DNA of 18,073 nucleotides, from positions 1-18,073 of the forward strand of contig SKOF01000426.1 of the NCBI GenBank assembly GCA_007120155.1, written 5' to 3'. A program made the position numbers and the translations under genes. The stretch is from Thioalkalivibrio sp. (GTDB taxonomy: Bacteria > Pseudomonadota > Gammaproteobacteria > Ectothiorhodospirales > Ectothiorhodospiraceae). This document shows, piece after piece, positions 7,699 to 14,737 of this stretch. The stretch's first letter is position 1, and every line of letters starts with the position of its first letter. The notes under the pieces are model-generated. The model ran no database searches. It was not told where the DNA came from and was given only the letters and a program-made list of their open reading frames with translations.

Positions 7699-8114
7699 CA
7701 TTCAAAATTTATGACTCTGATTTTGGGATCAAGGTCAACGGCGTGAACTATGACTTCACTCATGTTGTGGACTTGCAAATTGAAGATCCAGAGATGACCA
7801 GACTTGTCCGGGGAGCCAATGCCAGAAACAAAATCGGCCTGGACTACAAAGAGGGGACCAAAGAGCCAAAGCGGTGGTCAGTGACCATTTTGGGGATGAG
7901 CCCTGAGTTGAAAGCGGTACTTGATCAGGTCTTTGATAGCCGAGAGAGAGTTGATGTTTATTGCATTTCAAGAGTCGATGGCTCAAGCAAAATGGCCAAA
8001 AATGCAGTCTTGACTCAAATGCCTCAGCAATTGAGCCTTGATGACTCCCCTGACTCTCTCAATGTTGCCTTGGTCTTTGAGAGTTTTGATTTGAGTGAGG
8101 TCCATAAGTCGTGA
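7695..8114 (+). CDS. Tail tube protein
   Basis: This 139-residue protein should form the inner tube within the sheath. It shows a beta-rich pattern (FGIKVNGVNYDFTHVVDLQIED, broken by the loop TRLVRGANARNKIGLDYKEG, then KRWSVTILGMSPEL). The C-terminal segment SLNVALVFESFDLSEVHKS is typical of tube proteins of Mu-like contractile tails. It begins at an ATG overlapping the sheath stop and ends at a GTGA overlap with the chaperone gene. Its position between sheath and assembly chaperone supports the call strongly. Confidence 0.85.
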   Translation: MTFKIYDSDFGIKVNGVNYDFTHVVDLQIEDPEMTRLVRGANARNKIGLDYKEGTKEPKRWSVTILGMSPELKAVLDQVFDSRERVDVYCISRVDGSSKMAKNAVLTQMPQQLSLDDSPDSLNVALVFESFDLSEVHKS

Positions 8115-8482
8115 AAGTTTTGGAGCTCAAAGGCTACAAGTCACTCAAGGCCCTCAACGCTTTTCACTCGCTGATGTTGGGCCTGAAAATGCTCCCCTCA
8201 TATATGGGGGAGTCATATGAGGAGTTCTTTGAGCGAGTGGCTGACATGGCCCCAGGGGATCAGGAGAAACTGATCCGAGAGGCGGCTCTTTTTGTTGAGT
8301 TGAATGAGGATGAGGTCCAGGCCCTTGTGGGCTTTTGCGCTGACAAAAATGGGGTCCCATACTCCCCTGAAAACCTGAAAAACCTTGGTCCTGATCAGAT
8401 CCATGAGATCATTGTGGCGGTCTGCTCTGAAATTGCCAAAATCAAGATCAACTTGGTCACTGAGGCCGAAAAAAAAAACTGA
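8111..8482 (+). CDS. Tail assembly chaperone, short form
   Basis: This 123-residue protein matches the first product of the tail assembly chaperone pair that escorts the tape measure during tube building. It is helical and acidic, with PGDQEKLIREAALFVELNED in the middle and SPENLKNLGPDQIHEIIVAV near the end, a pattern seen in this class. It lies between tube and tape-measure genes, as lambda G/GT and its relatives do. It starts at GTG in a GTGA overlap with the tube gene. It ends at TGA directly after a run of ten A, which is a slippery site for the longer form. Confidence 0.8.
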   Translation: MKVLELKGYKSLKALNAFHSLMLGLKMLPSYMGESYEEFFERVADMAPGDQEKLIREAALFVELNEDEVQALVGFCADKNGVPYSPENLKNLGPDQIHEIIVAVCSEIAKIKINLVTEAEKKN

Positions 8483-8592
8483 AAAATTTCTCAATTGATC
8501 CGAGAAAGGCCTTTTTGAAAAATCCCCAGGCCAGTCTTGAGGAAATGCTGAATTTGGCTTTCTATGAGAGCATGGGGGGCCAACTTGTTTAA
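8111..8592 (+). CDS. Tail assembly chaperone, -1 frameshift extended form
   Basis: A -1 slip on A-AAA-AAC (8473-8479) lets the ribosome bypass TGA 8480 and read CTG from 8479. It then adds 37 residues up to TAA 8590-8592, giving about 160 residues. The extension reads like real protein: SIDPRKAFLKNPQASLEEML then NLAFYESMGG, with the DPR...LA pattern expected of a T-like domain that binds the tape measure. The only other reading of 8483-8563 would be as an 80-base gap, which is out of character in this tightly packed operon. In lambda the equivalent product is made at a few percent of the short form; the rate here is unknown. Confidence 0.7.
8469..8507 (+). promoter_or_regulatory. Programmed -1 frameshift site with downstream stem
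   Basis: A run of ten A (8469-8478) followed by C contains the slippery heptamer A-AAA-AAC in the correct frame, with TGA as the next codon. After a 7-base spacer, TTTCTC (8487-8492) can pair with GAGAAA (8502-8507) around a 9-base loop. AAAAA (8482-8486) could extend the stem with TTTTT (8512-8516) past a GGCC bulge. This spacing is what stimulatory structures need. The stem is AT-rich, so it is modest. Confidence 0.7.
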
Positions 8593-9553
8593 GGAAATTC
8601 TCAAGATCATCCCCAGACTTGACCGCTCCGACTTGGATAGAATGGAGCGCACTCTCAACCAACGCTTTCAGCGAGTGGCTAGGCGATTTGCAACAGGGAT
8701 CACTAGGGCATTTAGGGCTGGGGGAAAAGTCGGGGGGATTTTCACAATTCTTTTGACTGCAATCAACAGGCTGATCAATCCGCTCCAGGAAACTCAAGCG
8801 GCCATTGACCGGATGTTGACTCAGGCTGATGATCTTGTGACCAATGCTAGGCATTTTGGGACCGATGCTGGGAAACTGTTCAAGCTCCAGCAATTGGCCA
8901 AATCAACTGGAGTAGATGAGCAAGCCCTTTTCAACATGATGAGTCGCTTTCAGGGAGCGGTTGCTCAAGCGGCCGTTGATCCGACTAGGCCGAGTGCAGT
9001 CAGAGAATTTGTTGGCATTGAGGACACCGCTGACGCTTTTTTTGAATTCATTCAGTCTTTGCAGAAAATGGACCGAGATCAGAGCCTAGTCATCCAGCAA
9101 GAGGTCTTTGGGGAGAGACAAATCCTCAAACTGGCCGAGTTTCTCCAGACCGACTTTGAAAAGCAAATAAGGAGAATTGGAGCCCGTCAAGCCTCAGATT
9201 ATACGCCCAGCATTGAGAAACTTGGAAACTTGCAAGACTTTCAAGAGGCCCTTGAGGCAAAGAGAAACTTGGAGGATATGAGAGTCAAAGGCCGTATCAT
9301 CAATAAAGACATGATCTTGCAGAAAGACTCTCAAGAGAAACTTGAACTGGAGCGAGAGAATCGGCGAATCAGGTACTATGAGGGCCAGGCCAATTTGCAA
9401 AACACCGTCACTCAGATTTTCACGGCTGTTGAGACTGGCTTTTTGATGATTGCTGACCTGACCAAGTATGTGAAAGAGATTTTGGAGTATGTGAAAAACT
9501 TCTCAGTGAGTCGCTCAGTTCGGGGGATGTTCAGGAGAGGGGGGGACAAATAA
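8564..9553 (+). CDS. Tape measure protein, very short
   Basis: This 329-residue, mostly helical protein follows the chaperone pair, the fixed position of the tail tape measure. The N-terminal part is basic and helical (IIPRLDRSDLDRMERTLNQR, RVARRFATGITRAF). A hydrophobic helix lies at about residues 57-70 (GGIFTILLTAINRL), and long coiled-coil segments follow (LEAKRNLEDMRVKGR, EKLELERENRR). The usual rule of about 0.15 nm of tail per residue gives a tail near 50 nm, very short for a contractile tail. ATG 8564 has no ribosome binding site. TTG 8585, seven codons on, follows a run of six G and overlaps the frameshift stop, so it may be the real start. Position and helical make-up support the call. 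Confidence 0.75.
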   Translation: MRAWGANLFKEILKIIPRLDRSDLDRMERTLNQRFQRVARRFATGITRAFRAGGKVGGIFTILLTAINRLINPLQETQAAIDRMLTQADDLVTNARHFGTDAGKLFKLQQLAKSTGVDEQALFNMMSRFQGAVAQAAVDPTRPSAVREFVGIEDTADAFFEFIQSLQKMDRDQSLVIQQEVFGERQILKLAEFLQTDFEKQIRRIGARQASDYTPSIEKLGNLQDFQEALEAKRNLEDMRVKGRIINKDMILQKDSQEKLELERENRRIRYYEGQANLQNTVTQIFTAVETGFLMIADLTKYVKEILEYVKNFSVSRSVRGMFRRGGDK

Positions 9554-10102
9554 ATGCTCAATGGTATTGATCCCATCATCATTTTCAACTTTTCCAAGTT
9601 GAGCCCTGATGAGGCTGAAAAGTTGTCCACAATACCCATTGTTGGCAAAGTTGTGGATAGGATAGGGCTCCCCCCGATCCCCATTTATTTGAGTGAAAGA
9701 CTGACTGGCCTTTATATCGACAGTGAAGACAAGGCCATTGATATTGAAAACTCGGTTGAAACTTTGGGGGATGGGGAAACTCCTGAAGTGACTCAAAAAG
9801 CCATCGACTCGACTGTTAAGATCAACATGATTGCCAGCCGAAACTCCATTGGCTTGACCTTGCTTTCGGCGGTCATGGATCTGATAGTCCCCAAAGTGAC
9901 ATCAAGGGAGTACTCGATCACTTATTTGCATGGCTCAATCACTATTTTCAATGGGCTGTTGAGGCAATTCAATATCACCCAAAACAGTACCAATGACTTA
10001 TATAATATCAATTTGGAGTTGAGTCAGGCCCTGGGAGTCAGGACCGAAGTCCCAACTCCAGTCCCAACAGCCAACAGAGTTGAAAACCCGGTGACGCTAT
10101 GA
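9554..10102 (+). CDS. Baseplate or tail-tube initiator protein
   Basis: This 182-residue protein directly follows the tape measure. It has an N-terminal strand (DPIIIFNFSKL), a proline-rich turn (GLPPIPIYLSERLTGLYID), and a C-terminal section (SITYLHGSITIFNGLLRQFN, then NLYNINLELSQALG-like strands) ending in a PTPVPT linker. Genes here in contractile phages encode proteins that connect the tube to the hub (P2 gpU/X or XkdP type). I infer a tube-baseplate role; the family is not certain. The ATG directly follows the tape-measure TAA, with AGGGGGGG just upstream. Confidence 0.55.
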   Translation: MLNGIDPIIIFNFSKLSPDEAEKLSTIPIVGKVVDRIGLPPIPIYLSERLTGLYIDSEDKAIDIENSVETLGDGETPEVTQKAIDSTVKINMIASRNSIGLTLLSAVMDLIVPKVTSREYSITYLHGSITIFNGLLRQFNITQNSTNDLYNINLELSQALGVRTEVPTPVPTANRVENPVTL

Positions 10103-10356
10103 CCAATTTTGACTGGTACAAGATAATCAACATTGGGGAGTTCAATCAATCGGGCCTTGTTTCAAGGGAGGTGACCATTTTCCTTGAGGGGAGAGGGCAA
10201 AACACTTTCCTAGTGACCAGAGGAAACTCCATTGGAGTTGTTGTTGATGGCACTTTTTTGATGCCCAACTTGAATGACCGAAATCCATTTATTTTCGATG
10301 GCAAAGCGGCCTATGTGAACTCACAAGATGACCTTTTCATAGGGTTTGAAAAGTGA
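10099..10356 (+). CDS. Small baseplate protein, unrecognised
   Basis: An 85-residue protein starts at an ATG overlapping the previous stop (ATGA) and ends in a GTGA overlap with the next gene. It has a beta-rich pattern (SREVTIFLEGRGQNTFLVT, NSIGVVVDGTFLMPN). It lies within the run of baseplate genes after the tape measure and is cotranslated with them. It could be a hub or spike component of the kind that forms a small beta domain at the tail tip, but no signature is visible. The gene itself is well supported by its junctions. Confidence 0.55.
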   Translation: MTNFDWYKIINIGEFNQSGLVSREVTIFLEGRGQNTFLVTRGNSIGVVVDGTFLMPNLNDRNPFIFDGKAAYVNSQDDLFIGFEK

Positions 10357-10796
10357 AAATTGATTGTCTGCATGGTTATTTTATTTTCACTGAGGTCCAG
10401 GCTGGGGGACTGAGCGACTTTTTGAGGCTTTTCCCAGGCTTTGCTTTTGAGAAAAATGGGGATCATTGGACTTTTGCTCAGTTGGCTGAGGCTCCAGAGT
10501 ACTCGGTTGAGGGGGGGAGTTGGCTTGGGGCCAAGACTAAGGTCACTTTTTCAGGAAAGCCCTGGGAAATTATGAGGGCCAACGAGTTGGTATTTGATTT
10601 TGTTGAGGGGAGAGTCAGGGCCATTGAGGAAATTGATAGGCCCATTGCTCCCTACTGGGCTGGCAGTTATTATTGGGCTGGGGGACTGATTTTGCCAGGC
10701 TCCATCAAGGCCGATGGATCAAGAGTGACGGATTATTCAGCTTGGTATTTGTTTTCAAGTGGTCAGTTCAGATTTTCGGCGGTGAAGTATGATTAA
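10353..10796 (+). CDS. Baseplate component, unrecognised
   Basis: This 147-residue protein is rich in aromatic residues (PYWAGSYYWAGGLILPGS, YSAWYLFSSGQFRFSAVKYD) and beta strands. It starts at a GTG in a GTGA overlap with the previous gene and overlaps the next start by eight bases. The C-terminal strands resemble a beta-barrel edge, as in some hub or wedge proteins, but I cannot name the family. A structural role in the baseplate is inferred from its place between tape measure and the gp25-like gene. No signal peptide or membrane segment is visible. Confidence 0.5.
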   Translation: MKIDCLHGYFIFTEVQAGGLSDFLRLFPGFAFEKNGDHWTFAQLAEAPEYSVEGGSWLGAKTKVTFSGKPWEIMRANELVFDFVEGRVRAIEEIDRPIAPYWAGSYYWAGGLILPGSIKADGSRVTDYSAWYLFSSGQFRFSAVKYD

Positions 10797-11112
10797 AATG
10801 GTCAATGCCAGTTGTTCAGTTGGAGTGGTCAAAATTGATGGGCTTGAGGTCCAGGCTGATATTTTGAGTCAGGGGGAAAAGCCCTCAACTGGAGTTGGCT
10901 TGATTGATGGGGAGAAAGTGGTTTATTTGACCTCAAATGCCTCAGACATTGCTGACTTGATTTCAGCCATTGAGGGAGTGATTGATCAAGTGGTCACTAT
11001 TTGCCAGACTTTGGATGGGGTGACAACGGCTCCAGGGAGTGCAACAGCGGCCATTGCTCAGTTGACCACTTTGAAAACTCAAATGGCTTTGCAAAAGGAC
11101 GAATTGAAATGA
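10789..11112 (+). CDS. Baseplate protein, unrecognised
   Basis: This 107-residue protein has two parts: a beta-rich N-terminal half (ASCSVGVVKIDGLEVQADIL, GLIDGEKVVYLTSNASD) and a helical C-terminal half (DLISAIEGVIDQVVTICQTL, AAIAQLTTLKTQMALQKDEL). It begins inside the end of the previous gene and ends at an ATGA overlap with the gp25-like gene. Its position directly before gp25/W and J points to a baseplate or spike-associated role. The helix-forming end could trimerise. No specific family is recognised. Confidence 0.5.
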   Translation: MIKMVNASCSVGVVKIDGLEVQADILSQGEKPSTGVGLIDGEKVVYLTSNASDIADLISAIEGVIDQVVTICQTLDGVTTAPGSATAAIAQLTTLKTQMALQKDELK

Positions 11113-11417
11113 TTGATATTGTAAGCGTTGGAAATGATTTGGGGCTTTTTGACACTGACACTGCCAGGGCCAAAAACATCTTGTCAGTGCAGAGGGGCTC
11201 TTTGGAGTATGATCCTGAAATGGGGATTGATCTTAAGTATTTTTTGAGCCCGGATTTCACTTTTCAAAATGAGAGTTTCAAAGCGTATTTGATCCGGGTT
11301 TTGGCCGGGTATTCAATCAATGTTGCAAGTGTCGTTGAGACTGTTGAGAGCCTTTCTCAGCACTATGCTTTCAATATCACGCCAACAGAGTCAGATGATG
11401 GGCTGATAGCCAGATGA
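11109..11417 (+). CDS. Baseplate wedge protein, T4 gp25 / P2 gpW-like
   Basis: This 102-residue protein matches the wedge subunit that initiates sheath assembly at the baseplate. The segment ARAKNILSVQRGSLEYDPEM followed by GID is the family hallmark, in which a glutamate-containing helix precedes the PxxG(I/L)D strand. The ATG at 11109 overlaps the previous stop (ATGA); a longer upstream reading is possible but would run through the preceding gene. The next gene is a J-like protein, the usual partner: W and J together form the wedge core in P2, Mu and XkdS/XkdT. Confident call. Confidence 0.8.
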   Translation: MIDIVSVGNDLGLFDTDTARAKNILSVQRGSLEYDPEMGIDLKYFLSPDFTFQNESFKAYLIRVLAGYSINVASVVETVESLSQHYAFNITPTESDDGLIAR

Positions 11418-11429
11418 GGAATTTGAAAA

Positions 11430-12236
11430 ATGGCATATGATCAAAATTCAGGTTATGTCCCAGCGAGTTTTTCAACGCTGATGAGCCAGGTCAGGCTCAA
11501 CATAAATGCGCAATTTGGGACCACTTACACAGCTGAGACTTTTGTTGGTACCAATTTTTACAAGTATTTTTATGCCTTGATCCAAGAGTTGCAAAAGAAT
11601 GAGGTCAAGACATCGGAAATTTTCCTGAAACTTCAGGACTATTTCAAGGTGACCAATGAGAGGATTTCCCGGCCTGTTGTGACCAACCCAGGACTGGTTG
11701 AAAAGTTTTTGGCTGAAGGCTTTGTAGCCTCAGTGAAAAAGCCCATTTCAGATGATGCGGGGAAAGTATTTATTTGCGTGGACACTGATGACACGGCTGA
11801 CGACTATGCCCAGACCAAGTTGAAGATTGCCGAGATAATTCGTGACTCTGTTGTGGCTGGCGTGGTCAGCCAGGGGGCTGAGTCGGAAACAATCACTTTG
11901 AGCAATGGGCAAAGTTTTGACTTCAAATTTGATTTGCCCAACAGAGTTGAGACATGGCTGAGGCTGACTCTTGCAGTCAGTGACAATAATCAATTTGTCA
12001 TTCAAGGGCCTGACTGGGTGAGGGACCGCTTGCTGGCTAACATTGCTGAGAGATACAGGCTAGGGCTCAACTTTGAGCCTCAAAAGTATTTTTCAGTGAT
12101 TGACGCTCCCTGGGCTGGGGAGATCACTCTCGAGTACTCTTTTGATGACGACACATGGAATGAGGGAATTTATGTCACCGACTATGACGAGTTGCTTTAT
12201 TTCCCTCTAGCCAATGTCACAATAGTTGAGGATTGA
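11430..12236 (+). CDS. Baseplate J-like wedge protein
   Basis: This 268-residue protein directly follows the gp25-like gene, the conserved position of baseplate J proteins. It begins with a helical region (SFSTLMSQVRLNINAQFG, NFYKYFYALIQELQKNEV), has a beta-rich middle (GKVFICVDTDDTADDY, ESETITLSNGQSFDFKF), and ends with GEITLEYSFDDD and DYDELLYFPLANVTIVE, which look like the closing strands of the fold. It is shorter than P2 gpJ or Mu gp47, which fits the reduced baseplate. A TGAGGAA ribosome binding site lies eight bases before the ATG, in the short gap after the gp25-like stop. Confidence 0.7.
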   Translation: MAYDQNSGYVPASFSTLMSQVRLNINAQFGTTYTAETFVGTNFYKYFYALIQELQKNEVKTSEIFLKLQDYFKVTNERISRPVVTNPGLVEKFLAEGFVASVKKPISDDAGKVFICVDTDDTADDYAQTKLKIAEIIRDSVVAGVVSQGAESETITLSNGQSFDFKFDLPNRVETWLRLTLAVSDNNQFVIQGPDWVRDRLLANIAERYRLGLNFEPQKYFSVIDAPWAGEITLEYSFDDDTWNEGIYVTDYDELLYFPLANVTIVED

Positions 12237-12238
12237 TC

Positions 12239-12784
12239 ATGCAATTTTTCAAGAGTGACGATATTGAAAAGCAGTTTTATGGCTCTGGCAAGCCAGCCTT
12301 TCAACAGGCCATCACTCAAAAAGACCTATTTTTCAATGACGCATATGGGACTTTTCCCCTGGGGGATTTGCTCCACGACACGAAAAGGGCTCCCCTGACC
12401 AATGCCATTGTGAAACAGATTTTCAGGGAGTCATTTGCTGAGATCATTCAGGCATTTATTGAGAGTGGAAACTTTGAAAGTTATCTGACTGTTTTTCGGA
12501 AAATCTTTGGGGATGATGTTGAGGTCACTTTCACAATACCCGATCCTGGGAAACTCAACATTGATATTGTTGCCCAGGGGATTGAGTTGAGTGATTTGCT
12601 GGCCAGGGAAATTTCCGATGAGACTTATGAGTTTTTTGAACTGACTGACGATGAGGAAACAAATATTTTGGTCCAGGGGATCAAGGGCTTTGAAAGCCAA
12701 TATGAGGTCGAGCAAATGCTTTTTGAATTGGTCCCGGCTGGGATTTTCACGGCGATCACTTTGACTTTGGGGGGGGATGACTGA
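12239..12784 (+). CDS. Baseplate protein, tail protein I-like position
   Basis: This 181-residue acidic protein lies between J-like and tail fibre genes, where P2 gpI or Mu gp48 links the wedge to the fibres. It has an N-terminal helical part (PAFQQAITQKDLFFNDAYG, NAIVKQIFRESFAEIIQAF) and a strand-rich C-terminal half (DVEVTFTIPDPGKLNIDIVA, TAITLTLGGDD). I do not see a family signature, so the role is from context. ATG 12239 is preferred to TTG 12233 because a TTGAGG site sits at good spacing upstream. Its stop overlaps the fibre ATG by one base (TGATG). Confidence 0.6.
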   Translation: MQFFKSDDIEKQFYGSGKPAFQQAITQKDLFFNDAYGTFPLGDLLHDTKRAPLTNAIVKQIFRESFAEIIQAFIESGNFESYLTVFRKIFGDDVEVTFTIPDPGKLNIDIVAQGIELSDLLAREISDETYEFFELTDDEETNILVQGIKGFESQYEVEQMLFELVPAGIFTAITLTLGGDD

Positions 12785-13506
12785 TGAGTGGCAAAAAGAT
12801 AACTGACTTGCAGTTGAGGGATAATGTTTCCGATGAGGTCAATTTCCCCTCTGACGATGGGATCCAAAGTTATAGGGTGACCGGGGCTCAGTTGAAAAGT
12901 TTTATTTTGCCCGATGAGGCAGTTACTCGGGCCAAAATCCTTGAGGCTGAGAGAGTGCCAGTTGGAGCGGTCTTTTCTTTTGCTGGCTCAACAGTGCCAG
13001 AGGGCTATTTGCTTTGCAATGGGGCTCAAATTTCCCGGTCAACTTATTCAGCCCTTTTTTCGGCCATTGGGACAGCCCATGGGAATGGAGATGGCTCAAC
13101 GACTTTTAATCTGCCAGACTATCGTGGTCGGTTTTTGAGAGGACGGGCCAATGGCTCTGGACTTGATCCTGATAGGGCCTCAAGGATTGCAATGGCAACA
13201 GGTGGAGCCACTGGGGATAATGTCGGATCGGTGCAAGGTTGGGCAACAAAAAGAATTCAGGGAAAAGTCCAATTCAGGACATCAGCCGCTGGGACAAATT
13301 TGGTTTATTTTTCTCCTGATGGCCCTTTCTCAGGGAGTCTTGTATCATCTGGCGGCACTGACTCTCTTGCTCATGGAGGAAGTAGAACTCAGCGGCATGA
13401 ACTTAATTTTGACAGCAACGTAACTACTCCACAAACAAATCGTCAGGCAACAAACAATGAGACTAGGCCAGTCAATGCCTATGCAAATTTCATTATTAAG
13501 TTTTAA
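12784..13506 (+). CDS. Tail fibre with phage collar domain
   Basis: This 240-residue protein is the probable receptor-binding fibre or tip. Residues about 58-120 are a phage tail collar domain: VPVGAVFSFAGSTVPEGYLL, CNGAQISRSTYSALFSAIG, then STTFNLPDYRGRFLRG. The protein ends with ETRPVNAYANFIIKF, the typical C-terminus of these fibres. The stretch between (about 125-225) is Gly/Ser/Thr-rich and variable-looking and should hold the host-contact tip. Base use shifts there, with more ACA, GGA and AGA codons than in neighbouring genes, which suggests exchange. It is very short for a fibre. The preceding run of G supplies a ribosome binding site. Confidence 0.8.
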   Translation: MSGKKITDLQLRDNVSDEVNFPSDDGIQSYRVTGAQLKSFILPDEAVTRAKILEAERVPVGAVFSFAGSTVPEGYLLCNGAQISRSTYSALFSAIGTAHGNGDGSTTFNLPDYRGRFLRGRANGSGLDPDRASRIAMATGGATGDNVGSVQGWATKRIQGKVQFRTSAAGTNLVYFSPDGPFSGSLVSSGGTDSLAHGGSRTQRHELNFDSNVTTPQTNRQATNNETRPVNAYANFIIKF

Positions 13507-13518
13507 AGGGGATCAACA

Positions 13519-13956
13519 ATGAGAGTTTTTCACTATGACAATGATGGTTTTTTTTCTGGAGAAGGACGGGCTGAGATTGATCCGATGGAAACTCGGAAAC
13601 AAAAAAAGGCCGTTTATTTGATCCCAGGGGGAGCAACAACAACTCCCCCCCCAAAAAAAGTATTGGATCAGGATCTCACTTGGAAATTTGATGGGGAGAG
13701 TTGGCTTGAGGTCATTGATCCAGAGGCAAAGGCTTTGAGTGAGAAAATTGAGAGAGAGGCTCAATCGGCCATTGCTGAGGCTGAGATAGAGGATCAAAGT
13801 CGGATTGAATTTGAGCAAATGCTTGAGGCTCAAGCGCAAAAAAAGGCCCAACTTGAGGCCAGGCTCAATGCAATCAAGGCTAGGACTGGGGCTGACAGCA
13901 ATCAGTTGGCTGAAGACCTTAAGGAAATAGTTGAAGTATTATTGGAAAAACTATGA
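13519..13956 (+). CDS. Probable tail fibre assembly protein
   Basis: This 145-residue protein follows the fibre gene. The N-terminal 65 residues have the pattern of fibre-associated proteins: FHYDNDGFFSGEGRAEIDP, then AVYLIPGGATTTPPP and LTWKFDGESWLEV. The C-terminal part is a long acidic coiled coil (SEKIEREAQSAIAEAEIEDQ, EQMLEAQAQKKAQLEARLNA). Chaperones of collar-domain fibres often show this IPxxAT...PPP...W arrangement, so fibre assembly or attachment is likely. It has an AAAGGGGA ribosome binding site and an ATGA overlap with the next gene. Confidence 0.65.
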   Translation: MRVFHYDNDGFFSGEGRAEIDPMETRKQKKAVYLIPGGATTTPPPKKVLDQDLTWKFDGESWLEVIDPEAKALSEKIEREAQSAIAEAEIEDQSRIEFEQMLEAQAQKKAQLEARLNAIKARTGADSNQLAEDLKEIVEVLLEKL

Positions 13957-14192
13957 CTGAGGATTTCAGGGAAAAACTCGGAGTTATCCAGGCAAAGGCC
14001 GATGCTGCCCACGCCAGAGTGGACCGCCTTGAGTTGATGATCCGAGATGACCTGAAAGACCTGAAAAATGACCTGAAAGAATTGACCGCATATATGCATC
14101 GGGGAAAGGGCTATGCCTCTGCCATGCTTTTTTTGGCTGGATTAAGTGGGGCTGGCATTTCAAAGTTATTGGGGAGCCTTTTCAGTCCATAA
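13953..14192 (+). CDS. Coiled-coil plus membrane protein, XhlA/holin-like
   Basis: This 79-residue protein has a charged coiled coil (DRLELMIRDDLKDLKNDLKE) followed by YMHRGKG and one hydrophobic segment at about residues 53-76 (GYASAMLFLAGLSGAGISKL). The layout of N-terminal coil and single C-terminal membrane helix matches XhlA-type lysis accessory proteins and small holins. It opens the lysis region, a few genes before an NlpC/P60 hydrolase. It starts at an ATG overlapping the previous stop. A tail or membrane-anchoring role is the alternative. Confidence 0.6.
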   Translation: MTEDFREKLGVIQAKADAAHARVDRLELMIRDDLKDLKNDLKELTAYMHRGKGYASAMLFLAGLSGAGISKLLGSLFSP

Positions 14193-14209
14193 CAAATAAG
14201 GGGGAGAGA

Positions 14210-14476
14210 ATGGAAAAAGCATATGACATGAAAGAATTGGGAAAGGCAGTTTTGGCTGAACTTGAGAGAGATGCATTGCCAGCCTTGAATTTGGCCACTC
14301 AAGCCGTTGCAAAGTCGGTTTTCACTGGGGCCAAAAAGTGGTTTGAGGCCAGTGCAAAGATGACTGAAAACAAGTTTGATGACTTCTTCATCCCTTTCCT
14401 TGGTCACCTGGACCAGTTTATTTTGCCTCAGATCAGTGAAATTGATTTGTCCAAGTTGATCAAAAAGGGGGAGTGA
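14210..14476 (+). CDS. Small amphipathic protein in the lysis region
   Basis: An 88-residue protein preceded by a strong GGGGGAGAG ribosome binding site. It is made of amphipathic helices (MKELGKAVLAELERDALPAL, SVFTGAKKWFEASAKM) and a C-terminal segment rich in Phe and Ile (FDDFFIPFLGHLDQFILPQI). It has no convincing membrane span and no known motif. Its place between the holin-like protein and a second amphipathic protein suggests a role in lysis or in late membrane events, but this is inferred from location only. Confidence 0.5.
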   Translation: MEKAYDMKELGKAVLAELERDALPALNLATQAVAKSVFTGAKKWFEASAKMTENKFDDFFIPFLGHLDQFILPQISEIDLSKLIKKGE

Positions 14477-14479
14477 GTT

Positions 14480-14737
14480 TTGAGGTCATTTTTGGCTGAT
14501 GTTTTGACTAGAGTGCTGACCAATTTGGCCTCAATGATTTTGGAAAGAGTCATGGAGTGGCAAAGAAAGTCAGCTGAAAAGAAAGAGTCAGAGGCTGAAA
14601 TTGACCTGAAACTCCACAATTTGAAACTGGCCTATGCTGAGGCTTTTGATGGGAGTGAGGTCACTGATGAGCAAAGGGAAAAGTTGCGCCGGGCTATTGT
14701 TGATTTTGTCACTCCAACTAGGCCTGGGGGCCTGTAA
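14480..14737 (+). CDS. Small helical protein overlapping the lipoprotein gene
   Basis: This 85-residue protein starts at TTG 14480 after a GGGGGAG site that lies in the end of the previous gene. It has an N-terminal amphipathic helix (RSFLADVLTRVLTNLASMIL) and a charged helical body (WQRKSAEKKESEAEIDLKLH). The next gene, a lipoprotein, begins inside it in another frame and overlaps it by 71 bases. That layout is typical of Rz/Rz1 spanin pairs, but the first helix contains Asp and Arg and is a poor membrane anchor, so an inner-spanin call is only tentative. Confidence 0.5.
   Translation: MRSFLADVLTRVLTNLASMILERVMEWQRKSAEKKESEAEIDLKLHNLKLAYAEAFDGSEVTDEQREKLRRAIVDFVTPTRPGGL

Noticed and set aside
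8213..8893. A long - strand open frame (226 residues) opposite the chaperone and tape measure
   Set aside because: It runs opposite well-supported genes, is rich in Pro, Ser and Cys in a way typical of antisense frames, and has no fitting neighbours.
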